NCBI GenBank assembly: GCA_037143335.1
Contig: JBAWZA010000001.1
Coordinates: forward strand, 248,001-312,000
Source of the DNA: PALSA-1296 sp037143335
GTDB lineage: Bacteria; Bacteroidota; Ignavibacteria; Palsa-1295
Direction of reading: 5' to 3'
DNA: 64,000 nucleotides
The position numbers and the translations under genes are program-made. The first letter of the stretch is position 1. Each line of letters begins with the position of its first letter. Below the pieces are notes generated by a model. The model had not been told where the DNA came from and ran no database searches. It saw nothing but the letters and a program-made list of their open reading frames with translations. Shown here in pieces: positions 10,084 through 20,321 of the stretch.

Positions 10084-13026
10084 TTAGTATCCGAATACTT
10101 CTTCGAGAGTCAGTTCTTTGACAGGTCCGTATTGCGCAAGCTTCTTCAGATCGATTTTATCTTTCGACCCGAGTGCAAGGATAGTGTAGTGCTGGTTCTT
10201 GATGTATTGCTTCTGGAAATTATTAATCGTTTCGAAATTCATCGCTCCAACATTATTGTACACATCTTTCCGAATGTCATGATCAAGCCCCATCTTGTTC
10301 GCAGATTCATAATCCATGAGAATGCCTGTACGAGTAATACGTTCTGTTTCGATTTTTTTCATAATCGCATCTTTGGATTGTTCAAAGATCGGATCAGCTT
10401 TCGGCAGGTTATGAAGCAGATCGAACATGCCATCCATCGTCTCTGGCAATTTATCCGCTTGAGTGCCAACGTATGCGAAGACGTAGTTCGGCTCGCCTTT
10501 CTTATGAGGTGTGACGTAACTTGACCACACTGAGTAGGCAAGAGCTTTTGACTCGCGGATTGTTTGGAACACGATAGATGACATTCCACCACCAAAGTAT
10601 TCGTTGTACAAGCGTTGAGTCGGAATCTTCAACGGGTCGTATTGATAAGATTTTGAAAGGAAAAGAATTTCGGCTTGCGCCATATCAAAATTTACGAAAT
10701 AGACTTTATTGTCATCAGTCGCAGCATAGGAGTAATCCGGTAAATTCACAACAGGCATCAGCTTTGCCGGTACATGGTGAAGTTTATCGAGGCTACTAAC
10801 TACTCCCGAAGCATTCTCCGGTCCGTAGTAGAGGATGCGATGTTGATATTTGATCAGGTCATGAATCTTTGTTGTGAGGTCGCTTGCCTTCAATGCTTTT
10901 AATTCGGTTTCGGAGAGCACATCGGTGAAAGGATTGCGCTTGCCATATTTACCGTAATTATTTAATGCACTAAAGAGTATCGTGCTCTTATCTTTCTTTG
11001 CATCATCCCGTTCTTTGAGGGTATGGCCAACGTATGCTGTGAGCGCTTCGTCATCAGGTTTTGCATTCAAGAGCAGATCTTCGAAAAGGGTGACACCGTT
11101 ATCGAAATTTTTCTGCAATCCGGTGAGTGCAACATATACTTGGTCGTCAGTGACAGATACACTAAAGCTACAACCGAGGCTGTAGAGTTTTTTCTTGAAT
11201 TCTTCGTTTGTGATTTTATCCGTGCCGAGGAAGTTCAGGTAGTTCAGTGCATACGCCATTTTTTTGTCGTCGCGTTTTCCCATATCTAATAAGTAGAAGA
11301 GCGTAAATAATTTATTCTCTTCATTCTTCAGATAGTTCATTGAGATACCGTTTTTTAATTTCGTGACAACGATATCTTTCTTGTAGTCCACAAATCGCGG
11401 CATGATCTTATCCGATGGCATCGCCATGTTTGCTTCGAGGAATGGGGATTTTGCTTCGCGATTCACAGAGACCGGAGTAATCGCAGGCTTCTCGACCTTC
11501 GGATTACTTCTTTGTCCCATGCGCTTATTAATGACGATGTAGTTATTCCCATAATACTTATTGGCTACATCTACGATTTCTTTTTTGGTGATTGAAGCCA
11601 TGTCATCAATGTTCGATGCAACTTTATCCCAATCGAGGTGATGGACAAAAGCATCGCTCATCGCTGAGGCTCTATCGCTATTATTTTCGTAGCCTCGAAT
11701 CCTTGAGACAGTTAGATCATTGATGATAGCTGTGAGAAGTGCATCATCGAATTTGCCTTGCTTGACGAGTTCAATCTCGGCAAGTAATAATTTCTCTACG
11801 TCTTCGAGCTTTTGTCCTTCAAGAGGATTTGCAGAGATGAAGTGAGCGGAGTAATCAGTCTGTTGCAGTGGCCATGTGCTGGCACTAAGTACTTTCTGTT
11901 TTTGATTGAGATCAAGATCAAGAAGTCCTGCCACACCATTCGAGAGAATTTTATCAATCATTAGCATGACTAATGCATCACGAGTTGCCATTCCCGGGAA
12001 ACGGTAGCCGATGGTGATGTTCTCGGGATCAGGACCGAAAATATCACGATGAATCGGTGTAGTAATTGGATCTTCCGGTTCAAAAGTGAAGGTTGGGACT
12101 GGCTTCGGTTGGTACGAACTGAATGCCGCATCAACGAGCTTAACCGTTTCATCCGGATTGAAATCACCCGAGAGACAGATCGCCATGTTATTCGGAATAT
12201 AGTTTTTGTTAAAATATTCGCGAATCTTTTTCATCGAAGGATTTTTCAAATGATCTATTGTCCCGATAGTCGTCTGAGTGCCGTATGTATGCTTTTTGAA
12301 AAGCTCTGCCAACGATGCTTCATATACTGCGTCGCCGTCGTTATCGAGTCCACGATTTTTTTCTTCATAGACTGCTTCAAGCTCGGTATGGAACAGGCGG
12401 AGTACAGGATTTCTGAAACGCTCCGATTCAATTTGCAACCATCTCTTCAATTGGTTTGAAGGAATATCATTGACATACACAGTCTGCTCGAACCATGTAA
12501 AAGCATTTGTACCCTTTGCTCCGAGGGAGCCGACCATTTTGTCAAATTCGTTCGCAATAGCAAACTTTGCGGCTTCGCCTGAGACAGAATCAATACCATG
12601 ATAAAGTACTTTCCGTTGTGCTGGATCAGTTACATGGCGGTATTCTTCGAATCGCTGTTCGATCTCGTCGATCAACGGTTTTTCTTTTGAATAATCAAGC
12701 GAGCCGAATTTATCAGTCCCCTTGAAAAGCATGTGCTCCAAATAATGAGCAAGACCTGTTGCATCCGATGGATCGTTCTTGCTGCCAGCCCGAACAGGGA
12801 TCATCGTTTGAATACGTGGTTCATTCTTGTTCACCGAAAGATAGACAGTCAGTCCATTTTTCAAGGTGTAGATTCTTGCATTCAGGGGATCATTCGTAAC
12901 GGTAATATACGAATACTTTCCATCGGCGGAAGTATGCTTCTCAACGGTATGATCGGTTTTGGCAAGTAATGCTCCTGAAGAAAGAAGCAACGCTGAAATT
13001 ATCGAAGCACTAAGAAAACGGTACAT
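10084..13026 (-). CDS. M16 family zinc metalloprotease (two-domain, secreted)
   Basis: The product has about 980 residues and a signal peptide (MYRFLSAS... to ALLA, residues 1-22). The inverted zinc motif HYLEH is at about residues 94-98, and the downstream ligand glutamate lies in the ELEAVYEEKNRG segment. The length fits two tandem M16 modules (active N-terminal half, degenerate C-terminal half with the R/Y pocket), as in pitrilysin-like and PqqL-like enzymes. It probably degrades peptides in the periplasm. A TTG at 13050 extends the frame by eight residues, but the ATG at 13026 starts the signal peptide cleanly. A strong terminator follows. No substrate can be named. Confidence 0.9.
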   Translation of the reverse strand: MYRFLSASIISALLLSSGALLAKTDHTVEKHTSADGKYSYITVTNDPLNARIYTLKNGLTVYLSVNKNEPRIQTMIPVRAGSKNDPSDATGLAHYLEHMLFKGTDKFGSLDYSKEKPLIDEIEQRFEEYRHVTDPAQRKVLYHGIDSVSGEAAKFAIANEFDKMVGSLGAKGTNAFTWFEQTVYVNDIPSNQLKRWLQIESERFRNPVLRLFHTELEAVYEEKNRGLDNDGDAVYEASLAELFKKHTYGTQTTIGTIDHLKNPSMKKIREYFNKNYIPNNMAICLSGDFNPDETVKLVDAAFSSYQPKPVPTFTFEPEDPITTPIHRDIFGPDPENITIGYRFPGMATRDALVMLMIDKILSNGVAGLLDLDLNQKQKVLSASTWPLQQTDYSAHFISANPLEGQKLEDVEKLLLAEIELVKQGKFDDALLTAIINDLTVSRIRGYENNSDRASAMSDAFVHHLDWDKVASNIDDMASITKKEIVDVANKYYGNNYIVINKRMGQRSNPKVEKPAITPVSVNREAKSPFLEANMAMPSDKIMPRFVDYKKDIVVTKLKNGISMNYLKNEENKLFTLFYLLDMGKRDDKKMAYALNYLNFLGTDKITNEEFKKKLYSLGCSFSVSVTDDQVYVALTGLQKNFDNGVTLFEDLLLNAKPDDEALTAYVGHTLKERDDAKKDKSTILFSALNNYGKYGKRNPFTDVLSETELKALKASDLTTKIHDLIKYQHRILYYGPENASGVVSSLDKLHHVPAKLMPVVNLPDYSYAATDDNKVYFVNFDMAQAEILFLSKSYQYDPLKIPTQRLYNEYFGGGMSSIVFQTIRESKALAYSVWSSYVTPHKKGEPNYVFAYVGTQADKLPETMDGMFDLLHNLPKADPIFEQSKDAIMKKIETERITRTGILMDYESANKMGLDHDIRKDVYNNVGAMNFETINNFQKQYIKNQHYTILALGSKDKIDLKKLAQYGPVKELTLEEVFGY

Positions 13027-13123
13027 AGTTTTAGTTGTAAAAAAAATCAATCAGCAATCCAAGCCATTGCCCGGTGTAATGAGTTGCAGTAAAGGCTTTT
13101 CGAGAATTCTTTAGTTCCGAAAT

Positions 13124-15634
13124 TTAGCGTTGAATTGTCACACGCTTCGTTTCGGTACTACCCATCGCCGAGACCCTCAAGAGGTAATCACCACTGTGAA
13201 TTGTTGAGGGTATTTCGCAAGCGACACTTTCATCAGTAAATGAGGACTGATACTCTGTCGTCCAGATTTGGTTTCCAAGTAAGTCAATCAATGCAATTCT
13301 TATTGGTTCTGCTGTGAATAAATGACGTGTGAAGTCAACACGAAAATTATTTGTCGTCGGATTCGGAATGATCGAAGTAATCGCGAAAGCTTTATTTTGC
13401 ATGTATGCCCGAACCGTAGGATCACCACAAGAGTCATTCCTTATGTACAAGCTACTCGATTCATCCGATAAAATATCAAGCGGGCAATCACGTAAATTCT
13501 GAAGGGTTGAAGAGACGTGAATCTGATCCGATAAGTTGTCGGTCACATATGATCGGAATACCAACTCCGCGACTTCGCCTGGTTTTGCAAAAATGAATGG
13601 GGGGGATAGCTTGATACTAATTTGATCGGTCGTCGAGTTCAGCGGGATTGGAGTGACGCTTACGTTGCTACCTAATACCGAGTTTGTTAAGTCTGCGTGA
13701 TCAAGCACAAGAAGATCGTGGTTATAGGTAACGAAGAGATTTAGTTCGTTGATGGGTTCGGCAGGAGCACTGATAATTCGGACCGGAGTTCTCACCACAT
13801 TTGCCGAACTTGTCCGTGTAGGATCAAGTGCAAGAATCGCTTTGAGGGTATCGCGGACTACAACCGTAGGGATATCAATTTGCGCTGAGGCAGTGAATAT
13901 TTTGTAATTAATTTCACCACCGAACTCCTTAAGATCGGCAGTGATGGTAGTCTTAATCGGTTTCGAGCCTGCGGTAAAGGTAAGGATTGCAAGCGAACCA
14001 CTATCAGTAAATGGTCGTACGCAGGATGCGGTGATCAGGATGATACCCGGAGTTCGTGTATCAGCGATCCATTGGCCACCTTGAGCAACGTGAGCAAGAT
14101 TGGTTGAGACAAGTGAAAGCACTTGGGGATCGTAGGTGATCGTTATCGAAAACGTTGAGAGTGCATCAGGGGAGTGTACGAAGGTAGAGATATCTACGTC
14201 GAAATTTCTGCAGGTCGAGGCTTTGGTCGAAGAGATGCTGAGCATAGCAACCCCAGTATCAATTTTTATTTTGTCCCCAATGCTTCCAGGTAAAAAAGAA
14301 TATCCGTCTGCATCTGCAAAACCTGATACAACGGCGAAAACGGGAACAGGCGAAGTAAGAAGATGGATTCCTGTACCGATCGGCGCAACAATGCCAGTCA
14401 TCGGAGTTCCGCTTATATCTTTAGGAGTACCGAAAGATACCAGTGGTTTATTATCAAGCAAGATTTGTGATTGCGATGCTTTCGGATAGATTACCGAAAC
14501 GAAATCCTGAAACGGCGAAGGAACGTACTGAATTTTTCCAGTAAAATCCGGTGTGAACCAGAGCATCGTGTCAATATATTGTTCCGGCGGCAAAACGGAT
14601 ACAATGCTTGGATCACCTTCATCTTCAAAATCAGAGCCACGGGTAAGAATAAAACACTGTGTTTCTTCTGTGGTGGTGAAAACTTGGGGTCGGCTTAAAT
14701 CAACATACGCCATTCCATTCGTCGAAGGGAAACTGAATCCGCCTGAAGCTAATACAAGAAAATCGGGTTTTGCCGAAGTGAATACTGCTGTGCAAACAGA
14801 ACCGTTATCTCGAAGTGGTGCAACATAAAACGTTGTTCCGACGACTCTTTTTGGAAGAATCTCATCCAAGAGTTCATTGCAAGATTCATGGCCTAACGGA
14901 TTATATGCACACGAAAGTCCGATCATTACGCTAACCGGTTTCGTAGCGTTGACGGCTGAATTTGTCAGAGAAACATCGGATGGAAGACCGTTGATATCAG
15001 CCTTGACAATATAGCATTCACCTCGATTGAGGCGGATATTAATTGGGACTCCTGCTTGATGGTTGCCGAGTGAGTTTACCGATGGAATAATTATGACATC
15101 AGTGGTATCGTGCGTTGCAGTCACGACAAATTGCGAATGGTTATCTTCACCTGGATCATTGTATATTCCCCAGGATGAAATGCGGTATGCAGTATCGAGT
15201 GCCTCGTCAGGAAAAATTTGCGTCGCCTCTCCAGCGTTATCAAGAAAATCGTGGAGCGTGATATTCGCTGGTTGTGAAGTGCGTACTAAAATACCTTTGT
15301 TCGATTTTCCTAGATCGTGGAGGAGGATGAGGTTATAGGCAAGAGTAACAGTCGTAACTTTATTTGCAGCGAACGAGAACTCTTGGCAGTAACCACTTGG
15401 AGAGGTGACGATGCCCTGGCCATCAAATCGACTTACGATGTTAAGTGTAACTACTGAAAGGCTTGAAGGGAAATTCGGATCAATAAGATTATCAGACCCT
15501 TCTGGGATTGCAAACGTGAAATGCGTACCTGAACGAGGCAGAACCTGCGCATGTAATTGTGCGCCGAAGCAGAGAATCAAAAATGCGAAGAGCAGTCTGT
15601 TCACGTTGTTGGCAGAGAGATATATTCTGCCCAT
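13124..15634 (-). CDS. T9SS cargo protein with IgGFc-binding-like and cohesin-like regions
   Basis: The 836-residue secreted protein starts with a signal peptide ending near GAQLHA. Residues about 35-400 resemble the IgGFc-binding protein N-terminal domain (repeated adhesin-like segments such as GTTFYVAPLRDNGS and VSVMIGLSCAYNP). Two cohesin-like segments follow (about 460-570 and 585-690), each with the ITYDPQVL/VTYNHDLL strand pattern. The C-terminus is a T9SS type-A sorting domain: SIIPNPTTNNFRV, then GDYLLRV and TKRVTIQR. It is probably a surface adhesin or matrix protein exported through SprA. The GTG at 15643 is in frame, but the ATG at 15634 is the better start. Binding partners cannot be read from the sequence. 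Confidence 0.8.
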   Translation of the reverse strand: MGRIYLSANNVNRLLFAFLILCFGAQLHAQVLPRSGTHFTFAIPEGSDNLIDPNFPSSLSVVTLNIVSRFDGQGIVTSPSGYCQEFSFAANKVTTVTLAYNLILLHDLGKSNKGILVRTSQPANITLHDFLDNAGEATQIFPDEALDTAYRISSWGIYNDPGEDNHSQFVVTATHDTTDVIIIPSVNSLGNHQAGVPINIRLNRGECYIVKADINGLPSDVSLTNSAVNATKPVSVMIGLSCAYNPLGHESCNELLDEILPKRVVGTTFYVAPLRDNGSVCTAVFTSAKPDFLVLASGGFSFPSTNGMAYVDLSRPQVFTTTEETQCFILTRGSDFEDEGDPSIVSVLPPEQYIDTMLWFTPDFTGKIQYVPSPFQDFVSVIYPKASQSQILLDNKPLVSFGTPKDISGTPMTGIVAPIGTGIHLLTSPVPVFAVVSGFADADGYSFLPGSIGDKIKIDTGVAMLSISSTKASTCRNFDVDISTFVHSPDALSTFSITITYDPQVLSLVSTNLAHVAQGGQWIADTRTPGIILITASCVRPFTDSGSLAILTFTAGSKPIKTTITADLKEFGGEINYKIFTASAQIDIPTVVVRDTLKAILALDPTRTSSANVVRTPVRIISAPAEPINELNLFVTYNHDLLVLDHADLTNSVLGSNVSVTPIPLNSTTDQISIKLSPPFIFAKPGEVAELVFRSYVTDNLSDQIHVSSTLQNLRDCPLDILSDESSSLYIRNDSCGDPTVRAYMQNKAFAITSIIPNPTTNNFRVDFTRHLFTAEPIRIALIDLLGNQIWTTEYQSSFTDESVACEIPSTIHSGDYLLRVSAMGSTETKRVTIQR

Positions 15635-15676
15635 AGATAACACAAAAAAACTCTAATTGTATCAACATGATTCAAA

Positions 15677-15707
15677 TAAAAAAGCACGGGGCTTATAACC
15701 CCGTGCT
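15677..15707 (-). terminator. Rho-independent terminator after the 1085-aa T9SS protein
   Basis: AGCACGGGG (15683-15691) and CCCCGTGCT (15699-15707) form a 9-bp GC-rich stem with a 7-nt loop. On the minus strand the stem is followed by a T-run (A-run at 15677-15683 on the plus strand). It lies 24 nt past the stop codon at 15732. Confidence 0.9.
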
Positions 15708-15731
15708 CTCATAAATTCGATGCTTATTCGC

Positions 15732-18700
15732 TTACTTTGTCACGGCAACTTTAACGCGGGTAACGTTTTCACCACTTCGAGCTTCGAGCCAATATGACCC
15801 TGCACTCAATGAGCTTGCATCTATATCAGTCGAATACCCTGCATGATCGCGAGTAGCGACTATTTTGCCAAGCGCATCGTAGAGTGTGACCGAAGCATCA
15901 TCTGTGCCCGTGAGCATCACGTGGATATTCTGAGAGGCTGGATTTGGGAATACATTCGCTCCGAATGCTTCAGGTAGGCCATTCGAACCAACTGCCGTTG
16001 TACCAACAAGTTTTGTGCTTCCATCAAGATCAACTTCCATCAATCTATAAGTTAAGCGACTCGAAGGAGCCTTCTCATCAATCAATGCATAATCAGCACC
16101 GATGCGATTATTCTTAGCACTTATTGTGCCAACATTGACCCAACCCGAAACTGATTCACGATCAATTTCGAAGCGATCAAGACTCTCTTCTTTTGCGGTC
16201 TTGAAGACGAGATCAACCGAGCCGTTATCGGTACGAGCGGCTCCGAAGTGAACAATTTCAACAGGGAGATACGTGTATCTGCCTTGGAATTCGAGGCGCA
16301 TCATCGGAAGTAATGGTCCACCATTGGCTGCGTTTCTATTGGCAGATAGGTAATCGAAATTACTCGAAGTTCTGAAGCTCGAAACGATACTCGGATAGAG
16401 TGCATCGTAGAGTGGGTTGTTGAAGCTATGACGTTTTTCCCACATCAGGCCTTTCGAAGCATCTCCGCCAAGGCCAGAGCCTTGCGTCATGATGCACTGC
16501 ATTCGATAGTTTACACCACCCGAGACGTAAAATGGTCCAGTTGTGAATGCACCGCGGATAAATCCGGGAGCCTGCACATTATAACTAAATGATTTTGTTG
16601 CAACAACCTGCGAACGAGGTGGAGCGATTGAAGTATCAAGGATACTGATTGTCCAATTGGTAATCCCTGAAGCAGTCAAGTGATAGAAATGAATAGCTCG
16701 GAGCGAGTCATTAGCGAGTGGCACAAAATCATAATAGAAACTATTATCCGCTGTTGCCATAGGTCCTGCTACATCGGATGAGCCATCATCCAGAGCATAG
16801 ACAGAATCTATATACATTGTTCTGTAGAATGTATTAGTGTCGTTCGTCTTGTAATAGTCATTCCAATCCTGTGCGATGTTAATTTTTGCAGAGAAGTTGC
16901 CACCTTGACTACCCTGAATATCCCAAACTGGCATTGCAAGTTGGGTTGTGGTATGCGCTGGAGGGGTGACAATCGTTTGTGTCTTATCATAGACCGAACG
17001 TTGCAACTGGTCTTTGATAAGTACATGAACCACGAAGGCTCCGGCATTTGTCAGTAAGCCGTTATTGCCGATGGTGACGATTGGCGAAATCAATTTTGTA
17101 TTTCGTGGTATATGTGTGAATGGCCCGTTGCCTAGATCAATACCTAGTGGCTCAAGATCAGTCTGTCCGTTTGTTGGAGCAGAGATTTGAATCGCATCTA
17201 TGATCCACGAATCGTTATCGTCAAGCGGGAAGCCATACTTAGGGTGGTCATCTTTAGCGCAGAGACGGAAACGGAAACGGCTATGATCGTGAAGCACTTT
17301 TGCGTCTAATTGTACACGATACCTCTTCGTTGTTTTATCAATACCGCCGAAGATCGTAGCAATATTCATCCAATCACCAGAATTCGTATCGTTAAGAGCG
17401 GTTCCTGTGCTAACAAGACCTTCAATCCGAAGACTGTCACCTTGATAAATTCCGATATCCAATGAATCATTCACGAGTGGCTCAGGTCCGATTGTAACGC
17501 GTGAACGTATCCCTGCTTTAGCGCTATCAGTTGTGCAAAGTCCGCGTTGATAGCTGAACGACAACCATACGTTCGTCAAGTTTTTCAAGTTAAAGGTAAC
17601 AGACGTAAGCGTATCAGAGCTTGTGGTTGAAAGATATGGTTGATTCTTTGCATCGAGACGATCTAGTAACGCAGCACCAGTTGAGTATGGTGACGGTGGA
17701 TCGCACATTACATCAGAGGCATTCACCCAAGTTGCTCCATAAGAATGCCAATTACAAGGATCGAGAATTGTTGAGAAATTATCATAGAACGGAGCAGTAA
17801 GTGTTTTGAGGTACACAAAATCTCTGCTCATGATATTATCAGCAATCCAACCATCTGCTCCGACGCTCGGAATAGATGCCGTCATCTGAACATGGTAGGC
17901 TCCGCAAGGGAAGCCTTGATATACGGCAGCAGTAAGTTGTCCTGTGCTTCTGTTGGTGACTTCCACACTATCAGTGCTACTGCGCACGACGAATCCATCA
18001 GAGATTCGGGTAATAACAGTTTTCACGACAACGAATCTATCTATCGAGGTAAAGTTCTCGAGTGTGCATTGTGGCGAAAAGCTATTATTCGGCAACTCGT
18101 ACCCGTCGTACGCCGGATTATCAATCGAACGCATACGAATCAGATGAGGAATTACTCGCATGAATTTCACTGCAAGACCAGCTCGTAAATTCTTTGCATA
18201 GGTCTGAGAACCTGTGCTGATAGCATAGTACGTTCCACGATCAAGATACATTGTGCCATAGATACTTCTATAGTTTTGTACACCGATGGTGCATTCATTC
18301 ATGAATACCGAATCAGCTGGCGTTCCGTTGAAATTTCCGTCGAATGTTTTATAATTGAATGTGATCGAAGAATCCTTCAACGAAAAAACCGTCTGGAATG
18401 TAGCACGGACTTGACCATTCGAGCCTTTCAAGGCAAGGTTGTAATAGGTTACATAGCAAGCATCCGATGTCATTCGATAAAATACTTTCGTCGAGTCACC
18501 AGCTGTGCGGAATTCCATATCACCCCAAAGTGGGCAGATAACTGGTCCGAGTGGGTTAGCTCCGGTTGTTGGGATCGGGCCATTCGTCGGAGTTGTCACT
18601 GGTGCTCCGAAGCCAAGAACAGCATTCGAATCAAGCGTAAGCTTCATCATACCATTCGTGCTAATATAACGTGGAGGGAGGCGAAGTGAGCCTGCATCCA

Positions 18701-18989
18701 TATACACAAAAAGCAATGAATCTGGTGCATAGATCGCTTCTCCAAATCCATCATCATTGTTGGTGAAATTCTTAATACGGTGCCAATTCGCTGCATCGGT
18801 AAGAGTATCAACGAAGGCGTATGTCGGAGCATTAGTATCATCTGTCTGATCGGAATCAATCAGATAATACTGCATCTTCGGAGCAGTATTCTTCCCTGGA
18901 TTATCAGGATTGCCGCGCCTTGCGAACGCTGGTGAAAAACTCAGGATTGTAACAACACAAATCGCTGAAATCGCAGCAAATGTCTTCAT
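15732..18989 (-). CDS. Large T9SS type-A sorting domain protein
   Basis: The 1085-residue protein has a signal peptide (MKTFAAIS... to SPAFA, cleaved near residue 23). The body is beta-rich. A segment around residues 520-610 with FRFRLCAKDDHP and DSWIIDAIQI resembles the jelly-roll (MAM-like) modules found in Bacteroidota surface proteins. The C-terminus is a complete T9SS sorting domain: VFPNPASQNIHV, LYDALGKIVA, SSLSAGSYWLEA, then a basic tail. Cell-surface or extracellular location via T9SS is well supported, but function is unknown. A TATTTTTG -7 element ends 4 nt before the ATG, so the transcript may be leaderless. Confidence 0.85.
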   Translation of the reverse strand: MKTFAAISAICVVTILSFSPAFARRGNPDNPGKNTAPKMQYYLIDSDQTDDTNAPTYAFVDTLTDAANWHRIKNFTNNDDGFGEAIYAPDSLLFVYMDAGSLRLPPRYISTNGMMKLTLDSNAVLGFGAPVTTPTNGPIPTTGANPLGPVICPLWGDMEFRTAGDSTKVFYRMTSDACYVTYYNLALKGSNGQVRATFQTVFSLKDSSITFNYKTFDGNFNGTPADSVFMNECTIGVQNYRSIYGTMYLDRGTYYAISTGSQTYAKNLRAGLAVKFMRVIPHLIRMRSIDNPAYDGYELPNNSFSPQCTLENFTSIDRFVVVKTVITRISDGFVVRSSTDSVEVTNRSTGQLTAAVYQGFPCGAYHVQMTASIPSVGADGWIADNIMSRDFVYLKTLTAPFYDNFSTILDPCNWHSYGATWVNASDVMCDPPSPYSTGAALLDRLDAKNQPYLSTTSSDTLTSVTFNLKNLTNVWLSFSYQRGLCTTDSAKAGIRSRVTIGPEPLVNDSLDIGIYQGDSLRIEGLVSTGTALNDTNSGDWMNIATIFGGIDKTTKRYRVQLDAKVLHDHSRFRFRLCAKDDHPKYGFPLDDNDSWIIDAIQISAPTNGQTDLEPLGIDLGNGPFTHIPRNTKLISPIVTIGNNGLLTNAGAFVVHVLIKDQLQRSVYDKTQTIVTPPAHTTTQLAMPVWDIQGSQGGNFSAKINIAQDWNDYYKTNDTNTFYRTMYIDSVYALDDGSSDVAGPMATADNSFYYDFVPLANDSLRAIHFYHLTASGITNWTISILDTSIAPPRSQVVATKSFSYNVQAPGFIRGAFTTGPFYVSGGVNYRMQCIMTQGSGLGGDASKGLMWEKRHSFNNPLYDALYPSIVSSFRTSSNFDYLSANRNAANGGPLLPMMRLEFQGRYTYLPVEIVHFGAARTDNGSVDLVFKTAKEESLDRFEIDRESVSGWVNVGTISAKNNRIGADYALIDEKAPSSRLTYRLMEVDLDGSTKLVGTTAVGSNGLPEAFGANVFPNPASQNIHVMLTGTDDASVTLYDALGKIVATRDHAGYSTDIDASSLSAGSYWLEARSGENVTRVKVAVTK

Positions 18990-18993
18990 AGGA

Positions 18994-19001
18994 CAAAAAT
19001 A
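18994..19001 (-). promoter_or_regulatory. -7 promoter element (TATTTTTG) of the 1085-aa T9SS gene
   Basis: The minus strand reads TATTTTTG followed by TCCT and then the ATG at 18989. This matches the Bacteroidota sigma-ABfr -7 consensus TAnnTTTG. The 4-nt gap means transcription would start at or next to the start codon. Confidence 0.6.
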
Positions 19002-19117
19002 GAATAATTAAACAAAACACCCTTTTATGGCAATAAAGTAACCACAGAGGTTCAAAGAACATTCACCAAAAATGAGTCCTCTAAACCGATCCGCCTGCGG
19101 ACACGTTACTACTATTA

Positions 19118-20242
19118 ATGCGAATTAACTACTCTAAATGGATACCAGGAATATCTAAGACCTCGGAGGATAGGCTCAAGCAATTGCTTGACCTTTTTCA
19201 TGAGTTACTACTCAGAACTTCTGGCGATGTGCAGGAAGTCCTCGACTGGATGAGGTATCTTGGCGAAGAGTACAACATCTTTGGTCCCGAGATGACGTTT
19301 GACATGTTTATCGATGAGCTGAAACGCCAAGGGCTTATCGAGACTGATGAAAACTCGCTCATCAAGCCTACCAACAAAGCAATCGGCAATATCAAGCGCA
19401 ATGCACTCCTCGAAATATTTCGAGGACTAAAAAAATCGCCTGGTGGCTCGCATGATACTCCGCACTCTGGAGCTGGAGTTGAGAGAACCAGTGGCACGAA
19501 GAACTATAGCTTCGGTGATCAACCCGCCAATATTGATTTCTCGAAAACTCTTCAGAATGCTATGCGACGATCATTGCGAGATGGATTGAGCGAAGAAGAG
19601 TTAACTTCAAATTTGCACTTGAGTGAAGAGGATATTGAAGTCTATGAAACTGAACACAGCACTTCATGCTCTACCGCTTTGCTGATAGATATTTCACATT
19701 CGATGATTCTCTACGGCGAAGATCGGATAACTCCAGCGAAGAAAGTAGCTCTAGCTCTCGCTGAACTTATCAAAAATAAATTTCCAAAAGATAAACTCTA
19801 TGTCATCACATTCGGCGATGATGCCAAGCTGATCTCTGAAGCCGAATTGCCATTCTTAGAAGTCGGTCCGTACCATACAAATACTCGTGATGGACTCCGA
19901 CTGGCTCGGAGAATGCTTCGCCGAAGTGGGAATGTCAATAAACAAATTTTCATGGTGACCGATGGAAAACCATCGGCAATGTTCGATGAAAATGGTAAGC
20001 TCTATAAAAATTCTTTCGGACTTGATCCGAAAATAATCAATAAAACTCTCGATGAGGCGATTGCTCTTCGTCGTGAGAAAATTCCGATCTCCACGTTCAT
20101 GATCGCGCAAGATAATTACCTCATCAATTTTGTCGAAGAGATGACGAAGGTGAATCAGGGCAGGGCATATTACTCTGGTCTTAACGATTTGGGGCAGTTT
20201 GTATTGGTTGATTACGTACGGAATCGGAGGAAAAAATATTAA
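19118..20242 (+). CDS. VWA-domain protein (cytosolic, CoxE-like)
   Basis: The 374-residue protein has no signal peptide. Residues 1-100 are helical and 185-370 form a von Willebrand A domain. The MIDAS motif DISHS is at 191-195, the threonine is in HTNT (253-256), and the aspartate is in VTDGKP (280-285), so metal binding should be intact. Cytosolic VWA proteins of this kind usually work with a MoxR-type AAA+ ATPase in cofactor insertion or complex maturation. No such ATPase is beside it here, so partner and role are open. It is followed after 79 bp by a crotonase gene on the same strand. Confidence 0.8.
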   Translation: MRINYSKWIPGISKTSEDRLKQLLDLFHELLLRTSGDVQEVLDWMRYLGEEYNIFGPEMTFDMFIDELKRQGLIETDENSLIKPTNKAIGNIKRNALLEIFRGLKKSPGGSHDTPHSGAGVERTSGTKNYSFGDQPANIDFSKTLQNAMRRSLRDGLSEEELTSNLHLSEEDIEVYETEHSTSCSTALLIDISHSMILYGEDRITPAKKVALALAELIKNKFPKDKLYVITFGDDAKLISEAELPFLEVGPYHTNTRDGLRLARRMLRRSGNVNKQIFMVTDGKPSAMFDENGKLYKNSFGLDPKIINKTLDEAIALRREKIPISTFMIAQDNYLINFVEEMTKVNQGRAYYSGLNDLGQFVLVDYVRNRRKKY

Positions 20243-20321
20243 GTTGATTCTTGCACAAGAGATATCCATGTGAACCATTCCCTCGAAAATAAAATTTACG
20301 TCCTGACTTCGTAGAGATTAT